NCBI RefSeq assembly: GCF_020379485.1
Contig: NW_026014637.1
Coordinates: 247,501 to 311,500, forward strand
Origin: Brassica napus
Taxonomy: Eukaryota > Streptophyta > Magnoliopsida > Brassicales > Brassicaceae
Length of the DNA stretch: 64,000 nt
Direction of reading: 5' to 3'
In this document: one piece after another, positions 1 through 11,830 of the stretch
Position numbering within the stretch: position 1 is the first letter of the stretch
Layout: every line of letters begins with the position of its first letter
Translations under genes and position numbers: made by a program
The notes under the pieces: generated by a model
The model's input: only the letters and a program-made list of their open reading frames with translations
What the model was told of the DNA's origin: nothing
Databases searched by the model: none

Positions 1-1717
1 ATGATTCTAACTCCACGTTTATAGCTTCTTTCCATTTGATCCAATCTGATCTTTGCATGCATTCTTGTATGGACGTGGGTTCTAGATCCTCATCTATATT
101 CATGATCTCAAGTGCTACCTTGTATGCAAATATATCATCGACGTCGATATCTTTTCTGTTCCATTGTGTTCCAGACATAATATAGTTTATAGAGATCTCT
201 TGATTGTCCGGTCCTGGCGTCCCATGAAGTTCGGTGTCCCGAACCCCATAATTTGGAACGGCCGGATCATTTGGTGTGGCCGGCCCACTCGGCTCGACCG
301 TTCCGGACGGTTTGGAACGGCCGGATCCATCAATGTCCTGGACGGTTTCATTGATGCTCTCGGATCCAGCACCTCTCTTGGATTTTTGAGGCTGTTTATC
401 TTTGGAACCAATAGGTCTACCACGTTTCAAACGTTGTTTAGACTCTATAGTAACTTGACATTGTCCCTTCTGGACATCTATTCTTATAGGTTCATTACAA
501 GCCGGTATGTATGACTTTGTCACTCTATTTGGGTCAGCAAATGTATCTGGCAGTTGATTAGCTAGCTTTTGAAGATGTATAATCTTTTGGACTTCCATAT
601 CACACTATTTAGTCTGAGGATCTTGCCAAGATATTGATGGTCGAAACCATTCTTTTTCTTTACTCAACCGGCTGTTATCTCCCCCTAAGGTCGGATATGT
701 TGACTCATCAAACCGTGAGTCTGCGTATCTGGCCTCAAACAAATCACCGGTTGTTGGTTCAAGATACTTTATAATGGTAGGGGAGTCATATCCAACATAT
801 ATTCCCATCCTCCTTTGTGGTCCCATCTTAGTTCTCTGTGGTGGAGCAATTGGAACAAAAACGGCACATCCAAATGTTTTGATGTGGGACACGTCTGGCT
901 CATGACCCGTAAGTAACTGGGATGGTGAATATCTATGCTCACTAGATGGCCTGATGCGAATCAGTTCTGCTGCATGTAATACTGCATGTCCCCATGCTGA
1001 TACCGAGAGTTTAGACTTCATTAGTAATGGTCTGGCTATCAGCTGGATACGTATAATGAAGGATTCGGCCAAGCCGTTTTGTGTATGTACATGTGCCACG
1101 GAGTGTTCTACTCTTACCCCCATGGACATACAGTACTCATTAAACGCCTGGGACGTAAACTCACCAGCATTGTCTAGACGTATAGTCGTTAGAGGGAAAT
1201 CTGGAAAGTGTGCTCTCAGTCTTATTATCTGAGCAAGCAGGCGTGCAAATGCCAAGTTTCGTTTGGATAGTAGAAACACATGCGACCATCTGGTCGATGC
1301 ATCAATCAGGACCATGAAGTATCTAAACGTCCCACTAGGTGGGTGTATTGGTCCATATATGTCTCCTTGAATCCATTCCAGAAAATTAATAATTTCCTTA
1401 TTAACTTTGGCTGGTGATGGCCTTGTTATGAGTTTCCCTTGTGCACATGCTGCACATGTGAGATTGTATGGGACAACTCCTTTAACTTTGTGCGCTTGTG
1501 AGTTCATCATCAACTTTCTCATCATACTAGTATCGGGATGGCCAAGCCGGTTATGCCATAGGGTGAATATCTCGCAGGCATTAGCCTCGATCATACTGAT
1601 CTTTGCATAGTATAGACCAGTTGACATTGCAGGTATGGTCTCTAGGATCTTTCTATTGCCTTTGGTGATCAAAATTATGTTAAGGAAACTCCGATTGACA
1701 CAAATTATGACCCACAT
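1..1717 (-). pseudogene. Ty1/copia pol fragment: integrase to start of reverse transcriptase
   Basis: Copia-type polyprotein read on the minus strand and running off the left edge. The first open stretch (605-1717, 370 aa) has a GAG-pre-integrase zinc site (H55, H60, C88, C91). A retroviral integrase core follows, with catalytic D119, D182 and E218, a D-x62-D-x35-E spacing typical of active integrases. After an in-frame TAG at 605-607 the same frame continues through the low-complexity integrase/RT linker. It reaches the beginning of an RVT_2-like domain (about 1-180). Gag, protease and the N-terminal part are missing: a stop lies just upstream of the nominal Met and the sequence then joins gypsy LTR DNA near 1.75 kb. 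The Met at 1717 is not a natural start. It is dead as it stands (one stop, truncated 5' side). Family assignment is secure; lineage within copia is not. Confidence 0.9.
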
Positions 1718-2029
1718 GGATGATCATGTCTAAGGGTCAGCACGCGGCCTCATGGCAGATGAGAGTCAGCTCATCTCAGCTAGACGGACTGTTCGGGTTT
1801 AGGCCGATGGTCCGGGTCCGGGTCAGTGGCGGGCTTTGAGGTCCGGCCATGAGGCCATGGGCTAAGTCCAGGAGACTTGGGAAGTGGGTTGGGCTTATTA
1901 CCGACCCCAAACCCAATCAGAAAGGGCGATGGGATGCAAGTGGCCGAGAGGGCACAACCCTTGGCCGATGGTGACCATTCGCTAGCAAGTCGTGCCTGTT
2001 TGTGAGGCAAGACTTACCCCCTCGTTTAC

Positions 2030-2037
2030 TATAAATA
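2030..2037 (+). promoter_or_regulatory. LTR TATA box
   Basis: TATAAATA lies directly before ATGGGGTC. The same word and context recur in the other LTR copies: 21996 on plus, and 28212, 51989 and 57509 on minus. It is the likely U3 promoter of this gypsy family. Activity in this truncated copy is doubtful. Confidence 0.6.
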
Positions 2038-2529
2038 TGGGGTCTCTTCTGTTGGTTTCATTATCCAATTCCAGAGTAAATACTCAGAGAAAAACGTAGA
2101 GAGAGAGAGTTCCGGCCAAGAGAACAGCGAGTTTAGGGTGGTTAGGTTTCCGGCGACTCTGATCGTTTGTGAAGCAACCTCCGGTCAAGAATGGGAGATC
2201 AAGACAAGGAGAAGAGCATGGAGAACCCAGACGTGGTTCACAAGGTATGTGATGGTCCGTGGCTCCATCAGACGGAACGGACGATCCATGCGATCGCACC
2301 GCGGCTCTGCTCCGTTCCTAAGTCCCATCCGGCTCTCCTTATCTGTTTCAATTCCTTTCTCTTCTCTTCTCTCTGGTTAAACACGAAAGGTTGTGTTGGT
2401 TGAGTCCAAGGGACACGTCCCTAGGCTTTGGCCGAACATAACAAAACTGCTAGCCTAGACACGGGTCGGTTAGACGGTCAGTTCGATCGCACCAAGACTG
2501 GGCGGTTATGATGAATGGTTGGGAATGAC

Positions 2530-2670
2530 CCAAAGGGCACGAGTTGTCAAAAGTCATGAGTTACCAAAGGTTGTGAGTTACCAAAGGGTGTTAGTGACAT
2601 AAAGGTACGAGATACCAAAAGTTACGAACATCAAAAGGTACGAGCACGAAGAGGTACAATTGGCCAGAGG
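2530..2670 (+). repeat. Degenerate short tandem repeats inside the LTR
   Basis: About 17-20 bp imperfect units built on GAGTTACCAAAGG or AAAGGTACGAG follow one another. The same block is in every copy of this LTR family, for example about 22450-22620 (+), 27540-27715 (-), 51235-51330 (-) and 56730-56830 (-). It marks the R/U5 side of the LTR, downstream of the TATA box. Confidence 0.6.
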
Positions 2671-3337
2671 GTGCATGTTTTAAACGGTGTCTTTCGAGAC
2701 AGGTTATGACCGATCCTTATGGGTCAACCTATGGCTTGTCTAAGCCAAGGTAGAGTCGCAAGGTCTGACCGGTTACTAAGGCCTTCCGGATTGGACCTGA
2801 GGCTTACTCGGCCGATTGGACCCAGGCCAAGGCCGGATCAGGTAAGGAAGTCTCTTGGGCCATTGAGCCGGACTTCATTGGTCTTTGTGGACGATCCGGA
2901 TCTGTTCGTGTGTTCTGTTTAGCTATTTTGGACTATCTATCTGACTCTAAGTCAAAGGGTGGTTGATTGAACGACTTAGGATACAGTAGATAGGTTCATA
3001 CTTTTTATGATTATGTTGTTTGAGGTTTATCTAAGTTCTAGGGACCAAGCCAAGCCTTGTAGAATCAATTCGTTCTATTCTCGGCTATGATTAATGCTTA
3101 TCTGGTTATGGTTTCAGGAACTAAGGATGGTTCTGGTCAAGCCAAGGAGCCGTGAAGGCTCGGTCAGTGAGAGGCTGTGTAACGTGTGGTTAGATGATGC
3201 TAGGGATGAACTAGTGATTGTCTATGAAACTGTTAAGAAGTTGGGTATTGGATCTCATGTTTCTAAGTAATACAAAGTTAACACATCATTATTCCGCTGT
3301 GCAATCTGTTCTTTTGTTTATGAACCTCATAAGCCAG

Positions 3338-3715
3338 TTAATTTTTGGTCGAGAAAAACTCCGCTAGACCAGTTTGGAGTTGGTCGATCAGATTTAAAAA
3401 TAAAGTCGACCCGGTGAATTAATACCTCGACGGGACTGTCTTGTGGTCGAAAGGCCTCTCATTGATAGTTATGGTAGAGTGTTAATAATGTTGGTCGAAT
3501 TTTATTTAAGCTAGGAAAGCTTAGTTGAAGCAAGACGAGATTCGAAGGATGAGAAATTTTAGTCGAAAACTGTCCGAAATTGTCGTTAAGTTTCTTAACT
3601 AAATTCCGACTAGTCTAATACCTTCACCAGCTATTCTGCTTGCTTTCTCAGTAAATCAGTACTAGATTAATTAGCACACAAACTTAATATTTAACATTAA
3701 GATCTGATCAGGAAT
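3338..3715 (+). repeat. Fragment of a second LTR family (U3-like)
   Basis: This stretch aligns by eye with about 32085-32412, the 5' part of the LTR that begins in 18S at 32068. Shared landmarks are TTTTGGTCGAGAAAA, CGGTGAATTAAT, CTCGACGGG, GACGAGATTCGAA and CTCAGTAA. It sits between two near-identical copies of a gypsy LTR segment. It is non-coding. Confidence 0.7.
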
Positions 3716-4200
3716 TGCCGGTCGCACCTAGATTCTATCCGGTTAGACGGATTGGTCTTTGGGGACGATCCGGATCTGTTCGTGTGTTCTGTTTATCTAT
3801 TTTGGACTATCTATCTGATTCTAAGTCAAGGGGTGGTTGATTGAATGACTTAGGATACGGTAGATAGGTTCATACTTTTTATGATTATGTTGTTTGAGGT
3901 TTATCTAAGTTCTAGGGACCAAGCCAAGCATTGTATAATCAATTCGTTCTATTCTCGGTTATGATTAATGCTTATCTGGTTATGGTTTCAGGAACTAAGG
4001 ATGGTTCTGGTCAAGCCAAGGAGCCATGAAGGCTCGGTCAGTGAGAGGCTTTGTAACGTGTGGTTAGATGATGCTAGGGATGAACTAGTGATTGTCTATG
4101 AAACTGTTAAGAAGTAATACAAAGTTAACACATTTATATTTCGCTGTGCTATCTGTTCAATTGTTTATGAACCTCATATTCAAATATGACTTAGAAAATA
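3716..4200 (+). repeat. Duplicated gypsy LTR 3' segment
   Basis: It repeats the sequence at about 2870-3337 with very few differences. One ~28-bp deletion falls between two AAG words (after TGTTAAGAAG, about 4117). It ends in the LTR words ATATGACTTAGAAAATAATG and then joins satellite at about 4201. With the copy before 3338 it forms a direct repeat flanking the family-2 LTR fragment. Confidence 0.7.
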
Positions 4201-4333
4201 ATGTTGCTCCTTGGACTCAGCACGCTGGCCCATCTCGTGGACTGTTTGGGTGATTTTGCCCCATGTGGGCTGTCTGTTCAGTACACAAAGGACGTCTGTG
4301 GGTGTCCGCCAGCACACACAGGACGTTTGTGGC

Positions 4334-7300
4334 TGTCCGTGGCTGTCTGTCAGCACACACATGACGTCCGTGGCTGTCCGTGTGTGTCCTTCTGTGTCCG
4401 TCAGCACACACAGGACGTCCGTGGCTGTCCTTGTGTATTCGTGTGTGTCCGTTAGCACACACACAGGACGTCCGTGGCTGTCCATCAGTACACAGATCAG
4501 CACGTTGGTCCTTGGACTTAGCACGCTGGCCCTTCCCGTGGACTGTTTGGGGGATTTTGGCCCACATGGGCTATCTGTTCAGTACACACAGGACGTCTGT
4601 GGGTGTCCGCCAGTACACAGGACGTTTGCGGCTGTCTGTTGCTGTCCGTCAGCACACACAGGACGTCCGTGGCTGTCCGTGTGTGTCCGTCAGCACACAC
4701 ATGATGTCTGTAGCTGTCCATCAGTACACATATCAGCACCATGGTCCTTGGACTTAGCGCGCTAGCCCTTCCCGTGGACTGTTCGGGTGATTTTGGCCCA
4801 TGTGGGCTGTCTGTTCAGTACACACAGGATGTCCGTGGGTGTTCATCAGCACACACATGACGTCTGTGGGTGTCCGTCAGCACACACAGGACGTCCGTGG
4901 CTGTCCATCAGTACACATATCAGGAGGTTGGTCCTTGGAATCAGCACGCTTCTCGTGGACTGTTCGGCTGATTTTGGCCCCCGTGGGCTGTCTGTTCAGT
5001 ACACACGTAACATCCGTGGGTGTCCGTCAGCACACACAGGACGTCCGTGGCTGTCTGTTTGTGTCTGTGTGTGTCCGTCAGCACACACAGGACGTCCGTG
5101 GCTGTCCATCAGTACACAGATCAGCACGTTGGTCCTTGGACTCAGCACGCTGGCCCTTCCTGTGGACTGTTTGGGTGATTTTGGCCCACGTGGGCTGTCT
5201 GTTCAGTACACACAGGACATCCGTGGGTGTCCGCCAGCAGACAGGACGTTTGTGGCTGTCCGTGGCTGTCCGTCAGCACACACAGGACGTCCGTGGCTGT
5301 CCGTGTGTGTCCGTCCGTACACACATGATGTCCATGGCTGTCCATCAGTACACATATCAGCACCCTGGTCCTTGGACTCAGCGCGCTAGCCCTTCCCGTG
5401 GACTGTTCGGGTGATTTTGGCCCACGTGGGCTGTCTGTTCAGTACACACATGACGTCCGTGGGTGTCCGTCAGCACACACAGGACGTTTGTGGGTGTCCG
5501 TCAGCACACACAGGACGTCCATGGCTGTCCGTGTGTGTCCGTGTGTGTCCGTCAGCACACATAGCACGTCTGTGGCTGTCCATCAGTACACATATCAGCA
5601 CGTTGGTCCTTGGAATCAGCACGCATACGCTTCCTGTGGACTGTTCGGCTGATTTTGGCCCACGTGGGCTGTCTGTTCAATACACACATGACATCCGTGG
5701 GTGTCCGTCAGCACACACAGGACGTCCGTGGCTGTCCGTGTGTGTCCGTGTGTGTCCATCAGCACACACAGGACGTCCGTGGCTGTCCATCAGTACACAT
5801 ATCAGCACGTTGGTCCTTGGACTCAGCACGCTGACCCTTCCCATGGACTGTTAGGGTGATTTTGGCCATGTGGGCTGTCTGTTCAGTACACACAGGACAT
5901 CCGTGGGTGTCTGCCAGCACACACAGGACATCTGTGGCTGTCCGTGTGTGTCCGTCAGCACACACAGGACGTCCGTGGCTGTCCATCAATACACATATCA
6001 GCACGTTGCTCCTTGGACTCAGCACACTGGCCCTTCTCGTGGACTGTTTGGTTGATTTTGGCCCACGTGGGCTGTCTGTTCAGTACACAAAGGACGTCTG
6101 TGGCTGTCCGTGGCTGTCCATCAGCACACACAGGACGTCCGTGGGTGTCCGTCAGCACACACAGGACGTCCGTGTCTGTCCGTCAGCACACACAAAACAT
6201 CTGTGGCTGTCCTTGTGTACCCGTGTGTGTGTCCGTCAGCACATACAGGACGTCCGTGGCTGGCCATCAGTACACAGATCAGCACGTTGGTCCTTGGACT
6301 CAGCACGCTGGCCCTTCCCGTGGACTGTTCGAATGATTTTGGCCCACGTGGGCTGTCTGTTCAGTACACACAGGACGTCTGTGGGTGTCTGTCAGCACAC
6401 ACAGGACGTCCGTGTGTGTTCGTGGCTGTCCGTGTGTGTCCGTGTGGTTCCGTCAGTACACACAGGACATCTGTGGCTGTCCATCAACACACATATCAAC
6501 ATGTTGGTTCTTGGACTCAGCACGCTGACCCTTCCCGTGGACTGTTCGGGTGATTTTAGCCCACGTGGGCTGTCTGTTCAGTACACACAGGACGTCCGTG
6601 GGTGTCCGCCAGCACATACAGGACATCCGTGGCTGTCCGTGTGTGTCCGTGTGTGTCCGTCAGAACACACAGGACGTCCGTGGCTGTCCATCAGTTCACA
6701 TATCAGCACGTTGGTCCTTGGACTCAGCTCGCTGGCCCTTCCCGTGGACTGTTTGGGTGATTTTGGCCCACGTGGGCTGGCTGTTCAGTACACACAGGAA
6801 ATCCGTGGGTGTACGTCAGCACACATAGGACGTCTATGGGTGTCCGTCAGCACACACAGGACGTCCGTGGCTGTCCGTGTGTGTCCGTCAGCACATACAG
6901 GACGTCCGTGTGTGTCCATCAGTGGCTGTCCGTGTGTGTCCGTGTGTGTCCGTCAGCACACACAGGACGTCCATGGCTGTCAATCAGTACACATATCAGC
7001 ACCCTGGTCCTTGGACTCAGAACGCTGGTCCTTGGACTCAGCACGCTGGCCCTTCCCGTGGAATGTTCGGGTGATTTTGGCCCACGTGGGCTGTCTGTTC
7101 AGTTCACACATGACATCCGTGGGTGTCCGTCAGCACACACATGACGTCTGTGTGTGTCCATGGCTGTCCGTGTGGGTCCATGTGTTTTTGTCAGAACGCA
7201 CATGACGTCTGTGGCTGTCCATCAGTACACATATCAACACGTTGGTCCGTGGACTCAGCACGCTGACCCTTCCCGTGGACTGTTCGGCTGATTTTGGCCC

Positions 7301-7442
7301 ACGTAGGCTGTCTGTTCAGTACACACAGGACGTTCGTGGGTGTCCGCCAGCACACACAGGACGTCCGTGGCTGTCCGTGTGTGTCCGTGTGTGTCCGTCT
7401 GTGTCCGTCAGCACACACAGGACGTCCGTGGCTGTCCGTGGC
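4334..7442 (+). repeat. Higher-order repeat, copy 1 (about 3.11 kb)
   Basis: This block of about a dozen monomers is repeated in tandem at 7443-10530. Equivalent positions are exactly 3109 bp apart over most of the block (for example 4380/7489, 5398/8507, 5856/8965). Only a few substitutions are visible, so the duplication is recent. Edges are accurate to tens of bases because both lie inside satellite. Confidence 0.85.
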
Positions 7443-10400
7443 TGTCCGTGGCTGTCTGTCAGCACACACATGACGTCCGTGGCTGTCCGTGTGTGTCCTT
7501 CTGTGTCCGTCAGCACACACAGGACGTCCGTGGCTGTCCTTGTGTATTCGTGTGTGTCCGTTAGCACACACACAGGACGTCCGTGGCTGTCCATCAGTAC
7601 ACAGATCAGCACGTTGGTCCTTGGACTTAGCACGCTGGCCCTTCCCGTGGACTGTTTGGGGGATTTTGGCCCACATGGGCTATCTGTTCAGTACACACAG
7701 GACGTCTGTGGGTGTCCGCCAGTACACAGGACGTTTGCGGCTGTCTGTTGCTGTCCGTCAGCACACACAGGACGTCCGTGGCTGTCCGTGTGTGTCCGTC
7801 AGCACACACATGATGTCTGTAGCTGTCCATCAGTACACATATCAGCACCATGGTCCTTGGACTTAGCGCGCTAGCCCTTCCCGTGGACTGTTCGGGTGAT
7901 TTTGGCCCATGTGGGCTGTCTGTTCAGTACACACAGGATGTCCGTGGGTGTTCGTCAGCACACACATGACGTCTGTGGGTGTCCGTCAGCACACACAGGA
8001 CGTCCGTGGCTGTCCATCAGTACACATATCAGGAGGTTGGTCCTTGGAATCAGCACGCTTCTCGTGGACTGTTCGGCTGATTTTGGCCCCCGTGGGCTGT
8101 CTGTTCAGTACACACGTAACATCCGTGGGTGTCCGTCAGCACACACAGGACGTCCGTGGCTGTCTGTTTGTGTCTGTGTGTGTCCGTCAGCACACACAGG
8201 ACGTCCGTGGCTGTCCATCAGTACACAGATCAGCACGTTGGTCCTTGGACTCAGCACGCTGGCCCTTCCTGTGGACTGTTTGGGTGATTTTGGCCCACGT
8301 GGGCTGTCTGTTCAGTACACACAGGACATCCGTGGGTGTCCGCCAGCAGACAGGACGTTTGTGGCTGTCCGTGGCTGTCCGTCAGCACACACAGGACGTC
8401 CGTGGCTGTCTGTGTGTGTCCGTCCGTACACACATGATGTCCATGGCTGTCCATCAGTACACATATCAGCACCCTGGTCCTTGGACTCAGCGCGCTAGCC
8501 CTTCCCGTGGACTGTTCGGGTGATTTTGGCCCACGTGGGCTGTCTGTTCAGTACACACATGACGTCCGTGGGTGTCCGTCAGCACACACAGGACGTTTGT
8601 GGGTGTCCGTCAGCACACACAGGACGTCCATGGCTGTCCGTGTGTGTCCGTGTGTGTCCGTCAGCACACATAGCACGTCTGTGGCTGTCCATCAGTACAC
8701 ATATCAGCACGTTGGTCCTTGGAATCAGCACGCATACGCTTCCTGTGGACTGTTCGGCTGATTTTGGCCCACGTGGGCTGTCTAATCAATACACACATGA
8801 CATCCGTGGGTGTCCGTCAGCACACACAGGACGTCCGTGGCTGTCCGTGTGTGTCCGTGTGTGTCCATCAGCACACACAGGACGTCCGTGGCTGTCCATC
8901 AGTACACATATCAGCACGTTGGTCCTTGGACTCAGCACGCTGACCCTTCCCATGGACTGTTAGGGTGATTTTGGCCATGTGGGCTGTCTGTTCAGTACAC
9001 ACAGGACATCCGTGGGTGTCTGCCAGCACACACAGGACATCTGTGGCTGTCCGTGTGTGTCCGTCAGCACACACAGGACGTCCGTGGCTGTCCATCAATA
9101 CACATATCAGCACGTTGCTCCTTGGACTCAGCACACTGGCCCTTCTCGTGGACTGTTTGGTTGATTTTGGCCCACGTGGGCTGTCTGTTCAGTACACAAA
9201 GGACGTCTGTGGCTGTCCGTGGCTGTCCATCAGCACACACAGGACGTCCGTGGGTGTCCGTCAGCACACACAGGACGTCCGTGTCTGTCCGTCAGCACAC
9301 ACAAAACATCTGTGGCTGTCCTTGTGTACCCGTGTGTGTGTCCGTCAGCACATACAGGACGTCCGTGGCTGGCCATCAGTACACAGATCAGCACGTTGGT
9401 CCTTGGACTCAGCACGCTGGCCCTTCCCGTGGACTGTTCGAATGATTTTGGCCCACGTGGGCTGTCTGTTCAGTACACACAGGACGTCTGTGGGTGTCTG
9501 TCAGCACACACAGGACGTCCGTGTGTGTTCGTGGCTGTCCGTGTGTGTCCGTGTGGTTCCGTCAGTACACACAGGACATCTGTGGCTGTCCATCAACACA
9601 CATATCAACATGTTGGTTCTTGGACTCAGCACGCTGACCCTTCCCGTGGACTGTTCGGGTGATTTTAGCCCACGTGGGCTGTCTGTTCAGTACACACAGG
9701 ACGTCCGTGGGTGTCCGCCAGCACATACAGGACATCCGTGGCTGTCCGTGTGTGTCCGTGTGTGTCCGTCAGAACACACAGGACGTCCGTGGCTGTCCAT
9801 CAGTACACATATCAGCACGTTGGCCCTTCCCGTGGACTGTTTGGGTGATTTTGGCCCACGTGGGCTGGCTGTTCAGTACACACAGGAAATCCGTGGGTGT
9901 ACGTCAGCACACATAGGACGTCTATGGGTGTCCGTCAGCACACACAGGACGTCCGTGGCTGTCCGTGTGTGTCCGTCAGCACATACAGGACGTCCGTGTG
10001 TGTCCATCAGTGGCTGTCCGTGTGTGTCCGTGTGTGTCCGTCAGCACACACAGGACGTCCATGGCTGTCAATCAGTACACATATCAGCACCCTGGTCCTT
10101 GGACTCAGAACGCTGGTCCTTGGACTCAGCACGCTGGCCCTTCCCGTGGAATGTTCGGGTGATTTTGGCCCACGTGGGCTGTCTGTTCAGTTCACACATG
10201 ACATCCGTGGGTGTCCGTCAGCACACACATGACGTCTGTGTGTGTCCATGGCTGTCCGTGTGGGTCCATGTGTTTTTGTCAGAACGCACATGACGTCTGT
10301 GGCTGTCCATCAGTACACATATCAACACGTTGGTCCGTGGACTCAGCACGCTGACCCTTCCCGTGGACTGTTCGGCTGATTTTGGCCCACGTAGGCTGTC

Positions 10401-10530
10401 TGTTCAGTACACACAGGACGTTCGTGGGTGTCCGCCAGCACACACAGGACGTCCGTGGCTGTCCGTGTGTGTCCGTGTGTGTCCGTCTGTGTCCGTCAGC
10501 ACACACAGGACGTCCGTGGCTGTCCATCAG
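7443..10530 (+). repeat. Higher-order repeat, copy 2 (about 3.09 kb)
   Basis: Tandem copy of 4334-7442. The offset drops from 3109 to 3088 after about 9806, because a 21-bp unit (TCCTTGGACTCAGC...CTGG) present near 6710 is absent here. That same unit is present twice in tandem near 7010-7047, so the change looks like slippage. Copies diverge after about 10525. Confidence 0.85.
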
Positions 10531-11670
10531 TACACATATCAGCACGTTGGTCCTTGGACTCTGCACGCTGGCCCTTCCCGTGGACTGTTTGGGTGATTTT
10601 GGCCCACGTGGGCTGTCTGTTCAGTACACACAGGAAATCCGTGGGTGTCCGTCAGCACCCACATGATGTCTCTGGCTGTCCGTCAGCACACACAGTACGT
10701 CCATGGCTGTCCGTGTGTGTCCGTCAGCACACACTGGCCCTTCCCGTGGACTGTTCGGGTGATTTTGGCCCACGTGGGCTGTCTGTTCAGTACACATAGG
10801 ACGTCCGTGGGTGTCCGTCAGCACACACTGGGCGTCCATGGGTGTCCGTCAGCACGTACATGACATCCGTGGCTGTCCGTGTGTGTCTGTCAGCACACAA
10901 AGGATGTCTGTGGCTGTCCATCAGTACACATATCAGCACGTTGGTCCTTGGACTCAGCATGCTGGCCCTTCCCATGGACTGTGTTGGGTGATTTTGGCCC
11001 ATGTGGGCTGTCTGTTCAGTACACACAGGACGTCTGTGGCTGTCCGTGTGTGTCTGTCAGCACACACATGACGTCCGTGGCTGTCCATCAGTACACATAT
11101 CAGCATGTTGGTCCTTGGATTCAGCACGCTGGCCCTTCCCATGGACTGTTTGGGTGATTTTGGCCCACGTGGGCTTTCTATTCAGTACACACAGGACATC
11201 CGTGTGTGTCCGTCAGCACACACAGGACGTCTGTGGCTGTCCTTGTGTGTCCGTGTGTGTCCGTCAGCACACACAGAACGTCTGTGGCTGTCCATCAGTG
11301 CACTCGTCAGCACGCTAGTCCTTGGACTCAGCACGCTGGCCCTTCCCGTTGTATGTTTGGGTGATTTTGGCCCACGTGGGCTGTCTGTTCGGTACACACA
11401 GGTCGTCTGTGGGTGTCGGCCAGCATACACAGGACGTCCGTGGCTGTCTGTGGCTGTCCGTCAGCACACACAAGACGTTCGTGGCTGTTCGTGTGTGTCC
11501 GTTTGTGTCCGTCAGCACACACAGGACGGCCGTGGCTGTCCATCAGTACACATATCAGCACGCTGGCCCTTCCAGTGGACTATTCGGGTGATTTTGGCCC
11601 ACGTGGGATGTCTGTTCAGTACATATAGGACGTCCGTGGGTGTCCGTCAGCACACACTGGACATCCATGG

Positions 11671-11726
11671 GTGTCCGTCAGCACACACAAAACGTCCACG
11701 GACGTCCTGTGTGTGCTGACGGACAC
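11671..11726. repeat. Perfect 19-bp inverted repeat in satellite
   Basis: The left arm at 11671-11689 (GTGTCCGTCAGCACACACA) is the exact reverse complement of 11708-11726, with an 18-nt loop. The right arm is satellite in the opposite direction (B) inside an A array. The paralogous place near 14280 lacks it. Confidence 0.85.
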
Positions 11727-11746
11727 ACACGGACAGCAACGAATGT

Positions 11747-11830
11747 CTTAGAATGAATCAGGCAAGCAAAGAAATTAATAAGTAAGCATTCGTATCCAGT
11801 TGGGTCGAGAGACTAGAAACGGGTCTTACA
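11747..11830 (+). repeat. 84-bp LTR 3' tail embedded in satellite, copy 1
   Basis: It starts near TTAGAATGAATCAGG, ends in GGGTCTTACA, and is bounded by satellite on both sides. The end matches the terminal sequence of the gypsy LTRs (GGGTCTTACA at 49680 and 55177 on minus; GGGTGTTACA at 23433). An internal GTCGAGAGACTAGA resembles the equivalent place of the 21.4-kb LTR. No rest of the element is present. Confidence 0.75.

Larger units (their letters stand above)
1718..3337 (+). repeat. Gypsy long-LTR fragment, 5' part missing
   Basis: From about 1750 this matches the plus-strand LTR at 21.4-23.4 kb. Shared landmarks in order are the GTCAGCTCATCTCAGCT stretch, the GGTCCGGGTCCGGG stretch, a TATA box, a degenerate short-repeat block (2530-2670) and the 3' part with GACTTAGGATAC. 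The first ~350 bp of the LTR is absent, as is the terminal TGTTACA end. It is interrupted at about 3338 by an unrelated LTR fragment. No protein-coding signal is seen. The short open frames here are chance. Confidence 0.75.
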
